The notes beneath the pieces were generated by a model. It saw only the letters and a list, made by a program, of their open reading frames with translations. It was not told where the DNA came from and did no database searches. Shown one piece after another: positions 16,924 through 25,977 of a stretch of 64,000 nt of DNA. The stretch spans positions 464,303 to 528,302 of the forward strand of contig NZ_PZJM01000003.1 in the NCBI RefSeq assembly GCF_003206045.1. Reading direction: 5' to 3'. Numbering within the stretch: the stretch's first letter is position 1; each line of letters opens with the position of its first letter. The position numbers and the translations under genes are program-made. The DNA is from Salinicola lusitanus (GTDB lineage Bacteria > Pseudomonadota > Gammaproteobacteria > Pseudomonadales > Halomonadaceae).

Positions 16924-17898
16924 TTAGCGCGCAGTCGCCTGCCTGGCGACGGGTCCGACGATATCGGCCTGCTCGTCGAGATACTTACGGAACGCTTCAC
17001 CACGGAGAAAGATCGGCTTGGTCAGGGTATCGTCGTAGTAGGTCTTAATACGGTCGCTTTGAGAGGCGGCCTCGAGCGCATCGGCGAAGGCATCAACGAT
17101 CTCGTCGGGCGTGTCCTTGGGTGCCAGCCAGTAGTTACCGAAGCAGAAGCTGACATCGGTACCTTGAGAACGGGCCGTAGGCACCCCGGGCAAACGATCG
17201 TCAGGCTCATCGTCCAACAGGGCGATCGCCTTGACCTGGCTGTCGTCGGCCAGTTGACCATCCTCGGTCAGCGTAAAGTTCTTGGCCCCGGCGGCCCCCA
17301 CGGAAGCCACGTCGATCTGGCCCCCGGTCAGTGCCGCAAAGTTGTCGGCTGAGCCACCGACCTGAGCGAAGCGGAAATCCGCGTCCGAGTGATTCTCGAG
17401 CATGATGCCGGACATGTGGTTCAGCCCGCCGATATTGACGCCAAACACCACCGGGTTGGATTTGTCGGCAGCAGCGGTCAGCAGAGCCTGCAGGCTGTCG
17501 TAGCCCGAATCCTTGCGCACCAGAATGGCCATGCAGTTCTCGCCGGTCAGGGCAACGGGCTTGAAGTCTTCATAACCGAAATTGGTGATTCCCGCGGCCT
17601 GCGCACCGATCAGCCCGGTCTCGTGGACCAGGAATTCATAGCCATCCGGCTTGGCGTCCATGACGCGTCTTGCACCGACGGAGGAGTGGCCGCCGACATT
17701 GACCACGTTGAGCGGCTCGGAGAGCAGTTGCTGCTCGTTAATGGCCGCTGCAAAACTACGTGCGACGAGATCGCTGGAGCCGCCAGCCTTGAACGGCACC
17801 ACGATGCTGACCGGACGCTCCGGCCAGGTAGCGCCGGATGCAGAAGCGATCGACAGCGAGGCGACGGCAGCTGACAGAATCGTTTTCGCGTATTTCAC
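16924..17898 (-). CDS. tctC: Tripartite tricarboxylate transporter substrate-binding protein TctC
   Basis: A 324-residue periplasmic binding protein of the Bug family. It has a Sec signal peptide ending near SIASASGA, followed by WPERPVSIVVPFKAGGSSDLV, the usual Bug opening. The anion-site loop GGHSSVGARRV and later LPGVPTARSQG are also family-like. The ligand is not predictable, since Bug proteins bind diverse carboxylates. It is the first transporter gene after the enolase-family gene in this leftward operon. Confidence 0.92.
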   Translation of the reverse strand: MKYAKTILSAAVASLSIASASGATWPERPVSIVVPFKAGGSSDLVARSFAAAINEQQLLSEPLNVVNVGGHSSVGARRVMDAKPDGYEFLVHETGLIGAQAAGITNFGYEDFKPVALTGENCMAILVRKDSGYDSLQALLTAAADKSNPVVFGVNIGGLNHMSGIMLENHSDADFRFAQVGGSADNFAALTGGQIDVASVGAAGAKNFTLTEDGQLADDSQVKAIALLDDEPDDRLPGVPTARSQGTDVSFCFGNYWLAPKDTPDEIVDAFADALEAASQSDRIKTYYDDTLTKPIFLRGEAFRKYLDEQADIVGPVARQATAR

Positions 17899-17952
17899 GA
17901 TATCTACCTCTTTGTTTTTGAAGGTTGGCGATTTTCGCCGTCGACCAACGGT

Positions 17953-19131
17953 CTAGTCGCCGACGCGACGCAGGTGGCCATTGGGTGTAGGAATCTTTTG
18001 CATATCGGGGAGCTGCTCATCGACGCAGAGCAGGCGCGAAACGTCCGGCGAGACGCCAAGGCCGACACAGGATGCCAACGACAGCTGACCGTCACGTACC
18101 TGAAGTTCTCCGGCAGCAGTCTGATCGAAGAGCGCGGTGTGAAGCGTGTGTAACTCCACGTGACGGACCTGTGAATGACCTCGCGCGATCTCCAGCGCCA
18201 CTTTTTCGGTAAGCCAGGTCGAAGAGCACTGCAACGAGACGTCGCAGCGGTAGTCGCTCGCCAGAGCGATCAGTCGCCTGGCAGCGGTAATGCCGCCGAC
18301 GGCGATAGGCGAAAACTGCAGCGCGCCGATCGCTTCGAACTCCAACAGTGCGCGAAATATCTCGAAGCGCGACTCGGCCTCGAACACCATGACCGGTACG
18401 CCGCAGTCACGATTGAGCCAGCGCATCTCCTCCCAACAGTGAGTGGGAAAGGGAGCCTGAACCGCCTCTACATCGAACTCGCGCCATACACCGAGCCATT
18501 TTTCCGCCCGCGCCCTGTCCAGGCTGTATACGGCATCGACGATCAGCCCGACATCCGGTCCGACGGCTTCTCTGACGGCTCTGACACGCGCGACGTCCTG
18601 TTCGAAGGCCAAAGCCCCGATTTTCATCTTGATGCGGTTGTGCCCCGCCGCGACGTAGCAGCGCATTTCGTCGGCCAGCCGAACGGGCGCATCGTCCTTG
18701 CGATAGAGCCCGCCACTGGCATAGACCGGGATTCGATCGCGCAGTGGCTCTATGGAGATCGCCGCCCCCAGCGCGCGTCCCGTGCGCTTGCCAAGCACGT
18801 CGTGCAGCGCGATATCGACCCCGCTCAAGGCCGCCGCCATCATGCCGTGACGACCATTGAGCGAAGCCATCGACCATAGGTCTTGCCACAGCCCAGCGGG
18901 ATCGTTGGCATCAGCGCCGAGCACGCGGGGCCGAATTTCGCTCTGCAGAAAGCGGATCAATGCGTCGGCGGAATTATCGAAGCACCAGCACTCGCCCCAT
19001 CCCTCGACGCCCTCTTCAGTGACCAGACGAACCAGCACAGACTGCTTCCGATGCCAGAGGATGCGCGGATTGAAGATCTGCCCTCCCAGGGGGACTTCCA
19101 GCAGAAAAATATTGAGCGCCTGGATCTTCAT
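17953..19131 (-). CDS. Enolase-superfamily (mandelate racemase/muconate lactonising-like) protein, divergent active site
   Basis: About 392 residues with the alpha+beta capping domain and TIM barrel of the enolase superfamily. The KMKIG lysine pair and the first metal Asp (LIVDAVYS) are present. The second metal ligand, normally in an EEP motif, reads VQAPFP; the Asp of the Asp-His dyad reads LQFSP; and the dyad His aligns with Gln in SLQCS. The third ligand site keeps a Glu (MVFEAES). The usual 1,1-proton-transfer chemistry is therefore doubtful. The second ATG of MCVMKIQ is chosen for ribosome-site spacing. It heads the tct operon and is divergent from an XRE-cupin regulator, suggesting a catabolic role. 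Confidence 0.85.
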   Translation of the reverse strand: MKIQALNIFLLEVPLGGQIFNPRILWHRKQSVLVRLVTEEGVEGWGECWCFDNSADALIRFLQSEIRPRVLGADANDPAGLWQDLWSMASLNGRHGMMAAALSGVDIALHDVLGKRTGRALGAAISIEPLRDRIPVYASGGLYRKDDAPVRLADEMRCYVAAGHNRIKMKIGALAFEQDVARVRAVREAVGPDVGLIVDAVYSLDRARAEKWLGVWREFDVEAVQAPFPTHCWEEMRWLNRDCGVPVMVFEAESRFEIFRALLEFEAIGALQFSPIAVGGITAARRLIALASDYRCDVSLQCSSTWLTEKVALEIARGHSQVRHVELHTLHTALFDQTAAGELQVRDGQLSLASCVGLGVSPDVSRLLCVDEQLPDMQKIPTPNGHLRRVGD

Positions 19132-19151
19132 GACACACATGCTCCAAAAAT

Positions 19152-19165
19152 TGTCTTATAAGACA
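19152..19165. promoter_or_regulatory. Palindrome between the enolase-tct and XRE-cupin genes
   Basis: TGTCTTATAAGACA is a perfect 14-base palindrome in an AT-rich stretch of otherwise GC-rich DNA, about 20 bases upstream of the enolase-family start. Position suggests an operator for the divergent XRE-cupin regulator, possibly overlapping the promoter. Confidence 0.45.
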
Positions 19166-19288
19166 CATATGTCATATATTGCACATGACTGACATCTTGG
19201 CAAGTCTTTAACATTCTGTGCATGCTGAATAGCGATTGCTGTATGAGTTCCATGTGATGCCACATCGCACCTCCAGGGAGATGAGCGA

Positions 19289-19918
19289 GTGACGGAAGTA
19301 GATGACAAACTAAGCTCGGCTCGACTAGGCGAACGTATCAAACAGATACGCCGAGATAAGGCGTTGACACTTAGTGAAGTGGAACAGCGCTGCGGCCTGC
19401 GCGCCTCGACCGTATCCAAGATCGAACGCGGAGCGATCTCACCCAGTTATGCGAGCCTTCTCCGTCTCGCCAAAGGGCTGGAGGTGGAGCCTGCCGAACT
19501 GATCCAGCCCCAGGTGGATGCGTTACCCAAGACGCGGCGCTCGATTACCCGCAACGGTGAAGGCATCGGCCATTCCATTGGCTCGCACGACTATCGCTTT
19601 CTCTGTTCCGAACTGACGAACAAGAAGATGTGCCCGATGATCGCGACGGTTCACGCCAAAGAAATGACGGAGATTCGCGGAACCAGCGCCCGAGCGGACG
19701 GCCTGTTCTCTCACGAGGGAGAGGAGACGCTCTTCGTGGTCAAGGGCCAGGTTGTTCTGCACACCGAGTTCTATAGTCCCGTGGTTCTCAACGAGGGCGA
19801 CTGCGCCTACATCGACAGCTCCATGGGCCACGCTTGTCTGAAAGGATCGGAAGAAGATGCGGTGGTTTTCTGGGTATGTACCGATCTGGCTTTCAAACCC
19901 AGCGAGTGGAACAACTGA
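19289..19918 (+). CDS. XRE-family regulator with C-terminal cupin
   Basis: A 209-residue transcriptional regulator. An N-terminal Cro/CI helix-turn-helix (LGERIKQIRRDKALTLSEVE, then STVSKIERGAISPSYASLLR) is joined to a cupin sensor domain (SHEGEETLFVVKGQVVLHTE, then LNEGDCAYIDSSMGHA). It starts at GTG with GGGAGATGAGCGA upstream. Proteins of this layout control neighbouring catabolic genes and bind a small ligand in the cupin. It sits between the enolase-tct operon and the ornithine cyclodeaminase-family gene. Confidence 0.9.
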   Translation: MTEVDDKLSSARLGERIKQIRRDKALTLSEVEQRCGLRASTVSKIERGAISPSYASLLRLAKGLEVEPAELIQPQVDALPKTRRSITRNGEGIGHSIGSHDYRFLCSELTNKKMCPMIATVHAKEMTEIRGTSARADGLFSHEGEETLFVVKGQVVLHTEFYSPVVLNEGDCAYIDSSMGHACLKGSEEDAVVFWVCTDLAFKPSEWNN

Positions 19919-19942
19919 CGTCAACGAGGATACGAGGCAGGC

Positions 19943-20869
19943 ATGATTCGACAGATAACTTATCAAGAAGCGAGAGAGCGACTTTTCTGGGCCGAAGCCG
20001 TCGAGGCCCTGAAGCAGGGCCATCGAGCCGCACGGCCGGAAATCGACGATACTTTTCTTGGACCGGCCGACAAGACCCTGCTCAATCGCTCCTGTTTCAT
20101 CCCCGGTGTCGGCTATGGCGCCAAGGCGGTCACCGTCTTCGACGGCAATGCCGCCCGCGGCCTGGAGACCGTCCAGGGCGCCATGCTCTATTTCGCCCCC
20201 GACGATGGCCAGTTACAGGCGATCATCGAGAGCCGGCTGGTCACCGAGGTCAAGACGGCCAGCGACTCCGTGCTGGGCGCGCTGCTGTTGGCCCGCAGGG
20301 AGAGCCGCCATCTGCTCGTCTGCGGTGCCGGCAAGGTCGCGGCCAGCCTGATCGACGCCTATACCGCCCTGTTCCCCGGACTCGAGCGCATCAGCCTGTG
20401 GAACCGGACCCACGACAAGGCGCGAGCACTCGCCGGCGCCTGTGAAGCTCGCGGCCTGAACGTGGCCGCGGTGAGCGACCTGGAAGCGGCGGCGAGGTCG
20501 GCGGATATCATCGCCAGCGCCACCATGGCGCGAACCCCGTTCCTCCGGGGCGAGTGGATCGCGCCGGGCACGCACGTCGATCTGATCGGCGCGTTCAAGG
20601 CTGACATGCGGGAAGCGGACGATACGCTGCTGCAGAAGGCTCGGCTGTTCGTGGACAGCCGCGAGACCACGCTCGGCCACATCGGCGAGCTGAAGATCCC
20701 CCTCGCTGCCGGTGTCATCGCCGAGGAGGACATCCTCGGCGACTTCTACGATCTGCTCAGCGGACGTGGGGGCCGACAGAACGAGGCCGATATCACCCTG
20801 TTCAAGAATGGTGGCGGCGCCCACCTCGACCTGATGATCGCCCGCTATATCGCCGAAACCACCCGCTAG
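19943..20869 (+). CDS. Ornithine cyclodeaminase/mu-crystallin family protein
   Basis: A 308-residue NAD(P)-dependent enzyme. Substrate-side [19 protein letters not shown] is followed by [14 protein letters not shown] and the Rossmann motif [20 protein letters not shown], and the C terminus keeps [10 protein letters not shown]. The family includes ornithine cyclodeaminase, alanine dehydrogenase and cyclic imino-acid reductases, so the exact reaction is open. It lies 24 bases after the XRE-cupin gene and probably belongs to the same amino- or imino-acid pathway as the divergent enolase-family gene. Confidence 0.88.
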   Translation: MIRQITYQEARERLFWAEAVEALKQGHRAARPEIDDTFLGPADKTLLNRSCFIPGVGYGAKAVTVFDGNAARGLETVQGAMLYFAPDDGQLQAIIESRLVTEVKTASDSVLGALLLARRESRHLLVCGAGKVAASLIDAYTALFPGLERISLWNRTHDKARALAGACEARGLNVAAVSDLEAAARSADIIASATMARTPFLRGEWIAPGTHVDLIGAFKADMREADDTLLQKARLFVDSRETTLGHIGELKIPLAAGVIAEEDILGDFYDLLSGRGGRQNEADITLFKNGGGAHLDLMIARYIAETTR

Positions 20870-21006
20870 CCGCGCCCTCCGCTGCGACGGTCGGTCACTG
20901 GACGCCAACGCTCAGCGGCGTAAAATGCGCGGCGATCATCGGCGCCATCGTGGCGCCACCCCAACCCGGTCCGCCCTTTGCGAGGGCGACTACCAGGAGC
21001 CTAGGC

Positions 21007-21954
21007 ATGTCATCAAACGATCCCGCCATCGTGGTCGCGGCGTTGTATCAGTTCGTCACTCTCGACGACTTCGAAGCCCTGCGCGAGCCGCTGCTCGCCG
21101 AAATGCAGCGTCTCGATGTCAAGGGCACGCTGCTGCTCGCCAACGAGGGTATCAACGGTACCGTTTCCGGCACCCGCGATAGCATCGACGCACTGCTCGG
21201 CTGGCTCAAGCGCGACGCGCGTTTTGCCGAGCTGGGCCACAAGGAATCCTACTGCGACGCCCACCCGTTCTATCGCACCAAGGTCAAGCTCAAGCGCGAG
21301 ATCGTGACCATGGGCGTACCGGACGTCGATCCGAACCGTCGGGTCGGCACCTATGTCGAGCCGGAGCAGTGGAACGCGCTGATCGACGATCCCGAAGTGC
21401 TGGTCATCGATACGCGCAACGACTACGAAGTGGCCATCGGCAGCTTCGAGGGAGCGGTCGACCCCAGGACCAAGTCGTTCCGCGAGTTCCCCGAGTACGT
21501 CAGGCAGCACTACGATCCCAGCCGCCACAAGAAGGTGGCGATGTTCTGCACCGGCGGTATCCGCTGCGAGAAGGCGTCGAGCTTCATGCTCAACGAGGGC
21601 TTCGAGGAAGTCTTCCACCTCAAGGGGGGTATCCTGAGCTATCTGGAGCGGGTGCCGGAGACACAGAGTCGCTGGCGCGGCGACTGTTTCGTGTTCGATA
21701 ACCGGGTCACCGTCCGCCACGACCTGAGCGAGGGCGAGTTCGAGCAGTGTCATGCCTGTCGCATGCCGATCTCCACCGCAGACCAGTCGTCGGACAAGTA
21801 CACGCCGGGGATCAGTTGCCCCCACTGCTGGGATTCACTGCCGGAAAAGACGCGTGCCAGCGCCCGCGAGCGGCAGAAGCAGATCGAGCTGGCCCGGGCC
21901 CGCAACCAGCCGCATCCGATCGGCCGCAACCCGCGCGAAACGTCGAACGCCTGA
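21007..21954 (+). CDS. trhO: tRNA uridine(34) hydroxylase TrhO (rhodanese-related, UPF0176)
   Basis: A 315-residue protein of the YceA/TrhO family, which hydroxylates U34 of certain tRNAs as a step to 5-methoxy or carboxymethoxy uridine. It has the N-terminal ferredoxin-like domain ([17 protein letters not shown]). The central rhodanese domain has the catalytic loop [12 protein letters not shown], with conserved DTRNDYE. A Cys-rich C-terminal zinc-binding segment follows (CHACRMP, CPHC). CAGGAG lies upstream of the ATG. Apparently monocistronic. Confidence 0.94.
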   Translation: MSSNDPAIVVAALYQFVTLDDFEALREPLLAEMQRLDVKGTLLLANEGINGTVSGTRDSIDALLGWLKRDARFAELGHKESYCDAHPFYRTKVKLKREIVTMGVPDVDPNRRVGTYVEPEQWNALIDDPEVLVIDTRNDYEVAIGSFEGAVDPRTKSFREFPEYVRQHYDPSRHKKVAMFCTGGIRCEKASSFMLNEGFEEVFHLKGGILSYLERVPETQSRWRGDCFVFDNRVTVRHDLSEGEFEQCHACRMPISTADQSSDKYTPGISCPHCWDSLPEKTRASARERQKQIELARARNQPHPIGRNPRETSNA

Positions 21955-21966
21955 GGGCGGATGGCA

Positions 21967-21995
21967 ACGGCCTCCCGATCGATTCGGGAGGCCGT
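21967..21995. terminator. Hairpin terminator between convergent trhO and yrbL-like genes
   Basis: ACGGCCTCCCGA and TCGGGAGGCCGT form a perfect 12-base stem with a five-base loop. There is only a weak T tract, so it may serve either strand or act as a transcript end stabiliser. Confidence 0.7.
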
Positions 21996-22029
21996 CATTC
22001 GAACCCCGATGGTATCGCCCGGGCCCGAC

Positions 22030-22647
22030 TCAGTGCGCGCTGCGCACCAGCTCCTTCCTGTCCGGTTCGGGCAGCAGGCCATAGCCACTCAACGTGGCAA
22101 AGAACCGTCGCATGCGACGATCGACTTTCTGACGCGCGAACCAGGGCCAGACGTTGGCCAGCGGCATGAAATCCGGATTGGAGACGCCGTCGATCAGCCA
22201 CAGCCGCCGAGAGCCGTCGGCCCTAAGCTGACAGACGATGTTGCGGTCGTTGATGTCGGACGGCACGATCCAGTTGTCGCGAAGATAGTGATACAGCCCC
22301 TGCAGTTCGTCGGCGAACGCATGGGTGGCGAACCAGGCCGTATCGCCCCGATCGCGGCACTGTCGAATGGTGGAGGAGATCCGGCCATCGGCATCGGTCA
22401 CCAGCCGAAACACCAGCCCGGGACCCTGATCCGTCTCCACCGATCCGAAATATTCCGGGACATGGCGCCAGTCGTCGAGGCCGCGCGCCTTCAGAACGTC
22501 GAAGTAGACCTGTTCTCGCTCGTTCTGGTGACTTCCGCGCTCGGGGAACCGGGGCACCTTGATACAGCGCTCGGGCCGTTCCGGATGCCGATAGATCGCC
22601 CGGTCGTTGCCGTGGGCAATTTCGTTGAGATGGGAAAGTCGGTGCAA
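22030..22647 (-). CDS. yrbL: YrbL-like (PhoP-regulatory-network) kinase-fold protein
   Basis: About 205 residues resembling E. coli YrbL: HRLSHLNEIAHGNDRAIYRH at the N terminus, then PERCIKVPRF, and YLRDNWIVPSDINDRNIVCQ, which resembles a protein-kinase-like catalytic loop. No biochemical function is established. No ATG fits; the TTG used has GGAG about ten bases upstream and matches the family start, but the frame is open to another TTG 20 codons earlier. It lies downstream of glnE on the same strand. Confidence 0.75.
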   Translation of the reverse strand: MHRLSHLNEIAHGNDRAIYRHPERPERCIKVPRFPERGSHQNEREQVYFDVLKARGLDDWRHVPEYFGSVETDQGPGLVFRLVTDADGRISSTIRQCRDRGDTAWFATHAFADELQGLYHYLRDNWIVPSDINDRNIVCQLRADGSRRLWLIDGVSNPDFMPLANVWPWFARQKVDRRMRRFFATLSGYGLLPEPDRKELVRSAH

Positions 22648-22716
22648 GGTGGGGCCACTCCGAGCCGTAACACAGGCGTCATGACCCGTTAATATTACAT
22701 TAATCAAACGGCGTTT

Positions 22717-25677
22717 TCATTGATCTTTCGTCTCATCGTCGGACTCCGGGCGCATCCAGCGATCCCACAGCCGGGAGACCGTAGCGCGATGATCGGCAAA
22801 GGCCTCCCCCGCCACCAGGCTTCGCTTCTTGGCCAGTGCCGCCCGGTGACTGGCGTCGCGATAGGCCAGGTAGGCCGCCTGCAGATCGCGGGCATCCTGC
22901 TCGGCTAACCTGCCGCTCTGGGCCAGCGCATCCAGCAGCCGCATGTTGTCGGTGACCTCGAGCAGGGCCGGCGTCGTTGCCGACAGGGCCAGCACGGCGT
23001 ACTGGTTCATGAACTCGATGTCCACCAGGCCGCCGGCATCCTGCTTGAGGTGGAACTGCCCCGCCTCTCTCGCTTCGGCACCGCTACCCAGATGCTCGCG
23101 CATCTTGTGCCGCATCCCGACCACTTCACGCCGCAATGCTTCGCAGTCGCGCTCTCGTCCCAGCACTTCCCGCCGGACGGCCTCGAAACGATCGCCCAGG
23201 GCGTCGTCACCGGCCACCGCCCGCGCGCGCACCAGTGCCTGATGTTCCCAGCTCCAGGCCTCCTTGCGCTGATACTCGGCGAACGCATCCAGCGACGAGA
23301 CCAGCAACCCGGCATTGCCCGAGGGACGCAGGCGCATGTCGACCTCGTAGAGCGTGCCACTGGGCGTGGTGGCGGTGAGCAGATGGATGATCCGCTGGCC
23401 CAGGCGGGTGAAGAAGACCAGGTTGTCGATCGACTTGGCGCCGTCGGTGACGCCCCGCGGCGCGGCGTCGTAGAGGAATACCAGATCGAGGTCGGAGCCG
23501 TAGCCCAACTCGATGCCGCCCAGCTTGCCGTAGCCGACGATCAAAAAGCTCGCCTGAGTCGACGACTCCCTGGCGCTGGGTTGGCCGTAGCGTGCCGCCA
23601 GCGAGCGCCACGCCATCCGCAATACGCTATCCAGCACCACCTCGGCGATCGCGGTCAGGTAATCGCTGACCTTCATCAACACGCGCCCCCCGGCGATGTC
23701 GGAGGCGGCGACGCGCAGCACCTGGGTCTGCTTGAAGACCCGCATCGCTTCCAGCCAGCTCTCCTCGTCGTCTTCGGGAATCCTTGCCAGCGTCTGGCGC
23801 AGCTCATCCGCCAGCCGCTGCTTGTCGGCCGGCGAATAGAGCGTCGCGGGGGTCAGCAGCTCATCGAGCAGGATGGGATGGCGGGCCAGCTGTTCGGCGA
23901 TCCAGGGGCTGGCCGAGCAGAGCCGGACCAGCGACGGCAGCACCTGCGGATTCTCGCGCAGCAGCGACAGATAGGCGGTGCGCCGAAGCACCGCCTCGAT
24001 CAGCGGTAGCACGCGCTCGAGGGCCACGCTCGGCGTGTCGCTCTCCGCCGCCGCTTCCAGCAGCAGTGGCATGACGGCGTCGAGCCGCTCGTAGCCGATA
24101 CGCTGCATCGACTTGACGCCGCGGGAGTCTCGAAAGGCGCTGAGACGCCGCAGCGAATCGGGCAGCTCGAAGCCTGCCGCCGCCAGCGTTCGCTCCGCCT
24201 CGGCGTCGTCCATCTCCCCCTGCCATAGCTGCCGCCAGGCGACATCATGCCGGCCCGTCTCGTCCGCCTGGGGCGGCGATTCGTCATCGGGGTCGGCGAT
24301 CACCGCGTCGAAATGACGTCGCACCCGCTCCCGGCAGGCCGCAAGCGCCTCTCTCAACGCTTCCCAGTCCGGCATCCGCATGGCCATCGCCAACCTCGCC
24401 TGGTTCTCCGGGTCGCCCGGCAGCGTCTGCGTCTGGCGGTCCTGCTGCGCCTGCAGCGCATGCTCCAGATCCCGCAGGAAGACGTAGTCCTCCCGCAGCT
24501 CGTCGACCACCGCCTGCGGCAGCAGCTCCAGCGTGACCAGTTGCGACATGGCGTCTCGCAGCGAGGTGACCTGGAGTTCGGTATCCCGACCGCCACGGAT
24601 CAGCTGGAACGCCTGGACCACGAACTCGACCTCACGAATCCCGCCTCGTCCCAGCTTGATGTTGTCGTCTCTTCCCAGCCGCTTGACCTCACGATGGATC
24701 ATCGCCTTCATGTCACGCAGCGACTCGATCGCGCCGAAGTCGAGATACTTGCGGTAGATGAAGGGCTTGAGCTCGCCGAGCAGCCGGTAACCGGCATCGA
24801 TGTCGCCGGCGACGGGCCGCGCCTTGAGCATGGCGTAGCGCTCCCACTCGCGCCCCTGATCCTGGTAGTAGCTGGTGAAGGTGTTGAAGCTGCCGACCAG
24901 CGGCCCGCCATCGCCCAGCGGACGCAGTCGCATGTCGACCCGGAACACGAAGCCGTCGGCGCTGATCGCGTCCAGCGCGGCAATCAGCTTCTGCCCCAGC
25001 TTGGTGAAATACTGCTGGTGCTCGTACTCGCGTGCGCCCCCCTGGGTGGTGCCCTTTTCGGGAAACGCGAAGATCAGATCGATATCCGAGGAGAGATTGA
25101 GCTCGCCGGCGCCGAGCTTGCCCATTCCCAGCACGATCAGGCGCTGGGGCGCGCCATCGGCGCTTGGGGCGGGTGTCCCCCAGCGGGCCGCGAAATGTCC
25201 CTCGAGCCACCCCAGCGCTCCCTCGAGGCAGATTTCCGCCAGTTCGGAGACGGCGCGGGCGGTCTGCCACATGTCGGCACCGTTGAGGTCGCGCCAGACG
25301 GTGCCGAGCATTCGCGCCTGGCGGAAACGGCGCAGGACGCGGTGGAGCGCCTCCTCGTTCTCCGCCTTCGCCAGCGCTTCACCCAGTACCTGCTCGAGCC
25401 GTGCCCGTTCCGGAGCGGCTTCCAGCTCGCCCATCTCCAGCGCGGCGGGCAGCAGCGCCGGGCGTGTGGCCAGGGCATCCAGCGCGAAATCCGACAGCAG
25501 CACCACGCGGGCGAGTTCGCCCCCCCGGGTCTCGTCCAGCGACCGCCACGCCTCGACGACCGCCGGCTCCCCCTCGGCGTCCAGCGCCTCCTCCAACCGC
25601 TGCCTGGCATCGCGGCTGGCGCGCTCCAGTGCCGCGGGGACATCGATGTCGGCAAACCAGCACTCGGGTAACGGCAT
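22717..25677 (-). CDS. glnE: Bifunctional glutamine synthetase adenylyltransferase/adenylyl-removase
   Basis: A 986-residue enzyme that adenylylates and deadenylylates GlnA in response to PII and glutamine. It has two nucleotidyltransferase halves: GMGKLGAGELNLSSDIDLIF in the N-terminal deadenylylase and GYGKLGGIELGYGSDLDLVF in the C-terminal adenylylase, each with the G-S/x-D-x-D metal motif. Further standard segments are YAMLKARPVAGD and LKQDAGGLVDIEFMNQYAVL. GGAG stands six bases before the ATG. Full length for the family. It complements the NtrC-type control suggested at the nir locus. Confidence 0.96.
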   Translation of the reverse strand: MPLPECWFADIDVPAALERASRDARQRLEEALDAEGEPAVVEAWRSLDETRGGELARVVLLSDFALDALATRPALLPAALEMGELEAAPERARLEQVLGEALAKAENEEALHRVLRRFRQARMLGTVWRDLNGADMWQTARAVSELAEICLEGALGWLEGHFAARWGTPAPSADGAPQRLIVLGMGKLGAGELNLSSDIDLIFAFPEKGTTQGGAREYEHQQYFTKLGQKLIAALDAISADGFVFRVDMRLRPLGDGGPLVGSFNTFTSYYQDQGREWERYAMLKARPVAGDIDAGYRLLGELKPFIYRKYLDFGAIESLRDMKAMIHREVKRLGRDDNIKLGRGGIREVEFVVQAFQLIRGGRDTELQVTSLRDAMSQLVTLELLPQAVVDELREDYVFLRDLEHALQAQQDRQTQTLPGDPENQARLAMAMRMPDWEALREALAACRERVRRHFDAVIADPDDESPPQADETGRHDVAWRQLWQGEMDDAEAERTLAAAGFELPDSLRRLSAFRDSRGVKSMQRIGYERLDAVMPLLLEAAAESDTPSVALERVLPLIEAVLRRTAYLSLLRENPQVLPSLVRLCSASPWIAEQLARHPILLDELLTPATLYSPADKQRLADELRQTLARIPEDDEESWLEAMRVFKQTQVLRVAASDIAGGRVLMKVSDYLTAIAEVVLDSVLRMAWRSLAARYGQPSARESSTQASFLIVGYGKLGGIELGYGSDLDLVFLYDAAPRGVTDGAKSIDNLVFFTRLGQRIIHLLTATTPSGTLYEVDMRLRPSGNAGLLVSSLDAFAEYQRKEAWSWEHQALVRARAVAGDDALGDRFEAVRREVLGRERDCEALRREVVGMRHKMREHLGSGAEAREAGQFHLKQDAGGLVDIEFMNQYAVLALSATTPALLEVTDNMRLLDALAQSGRLAEQDARDLQAAYLAYRDASHRAALAKKRSLVAGEAFADHRATVSRLWDRWMRPESDDETKDQ

Positions 25678-25977
25678 CAGGGGCTCCAGGCAGGCGATGG
25701 GCGGGTCAACGCGGAATAGGCCCGCCCAGCATAACGAAAGCCTCTAGCGAGACCCAAGCGACGAAGGTCGTTGCCTACGTGCCGATGACTCGGCCGATTG
25801 GCGCAGTCGCTCGGCCAGATGCACGGTGTCAAACCAAGGTTGTATTACATCGTACGAATAAACCGACTACAAAGGCACAAGCCAATCAGCCGGGTCCAGG
25901 TGCACTCCTCCAACCACAAGCGCTCCTCGATCTACCGACCCCGCTCTCGAAGTCCAACCACTGCCAAGGATTACCTC
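25678..25977 (+). other. Non-coding gap upstream of the second tct operon
   Basis: About 300 bases separate divergent glnE and tctC. The right half is relatively AT-rich (TTGTATTACATCGTACGAATAA near 25840-25861) with the small palindrome TCGTACGA at 25850-25857. It probably contains the promoter and operator for the tct operon. An open frame upstream of tctC crosses part of it but lacks coding character. Confidence 0.4.
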
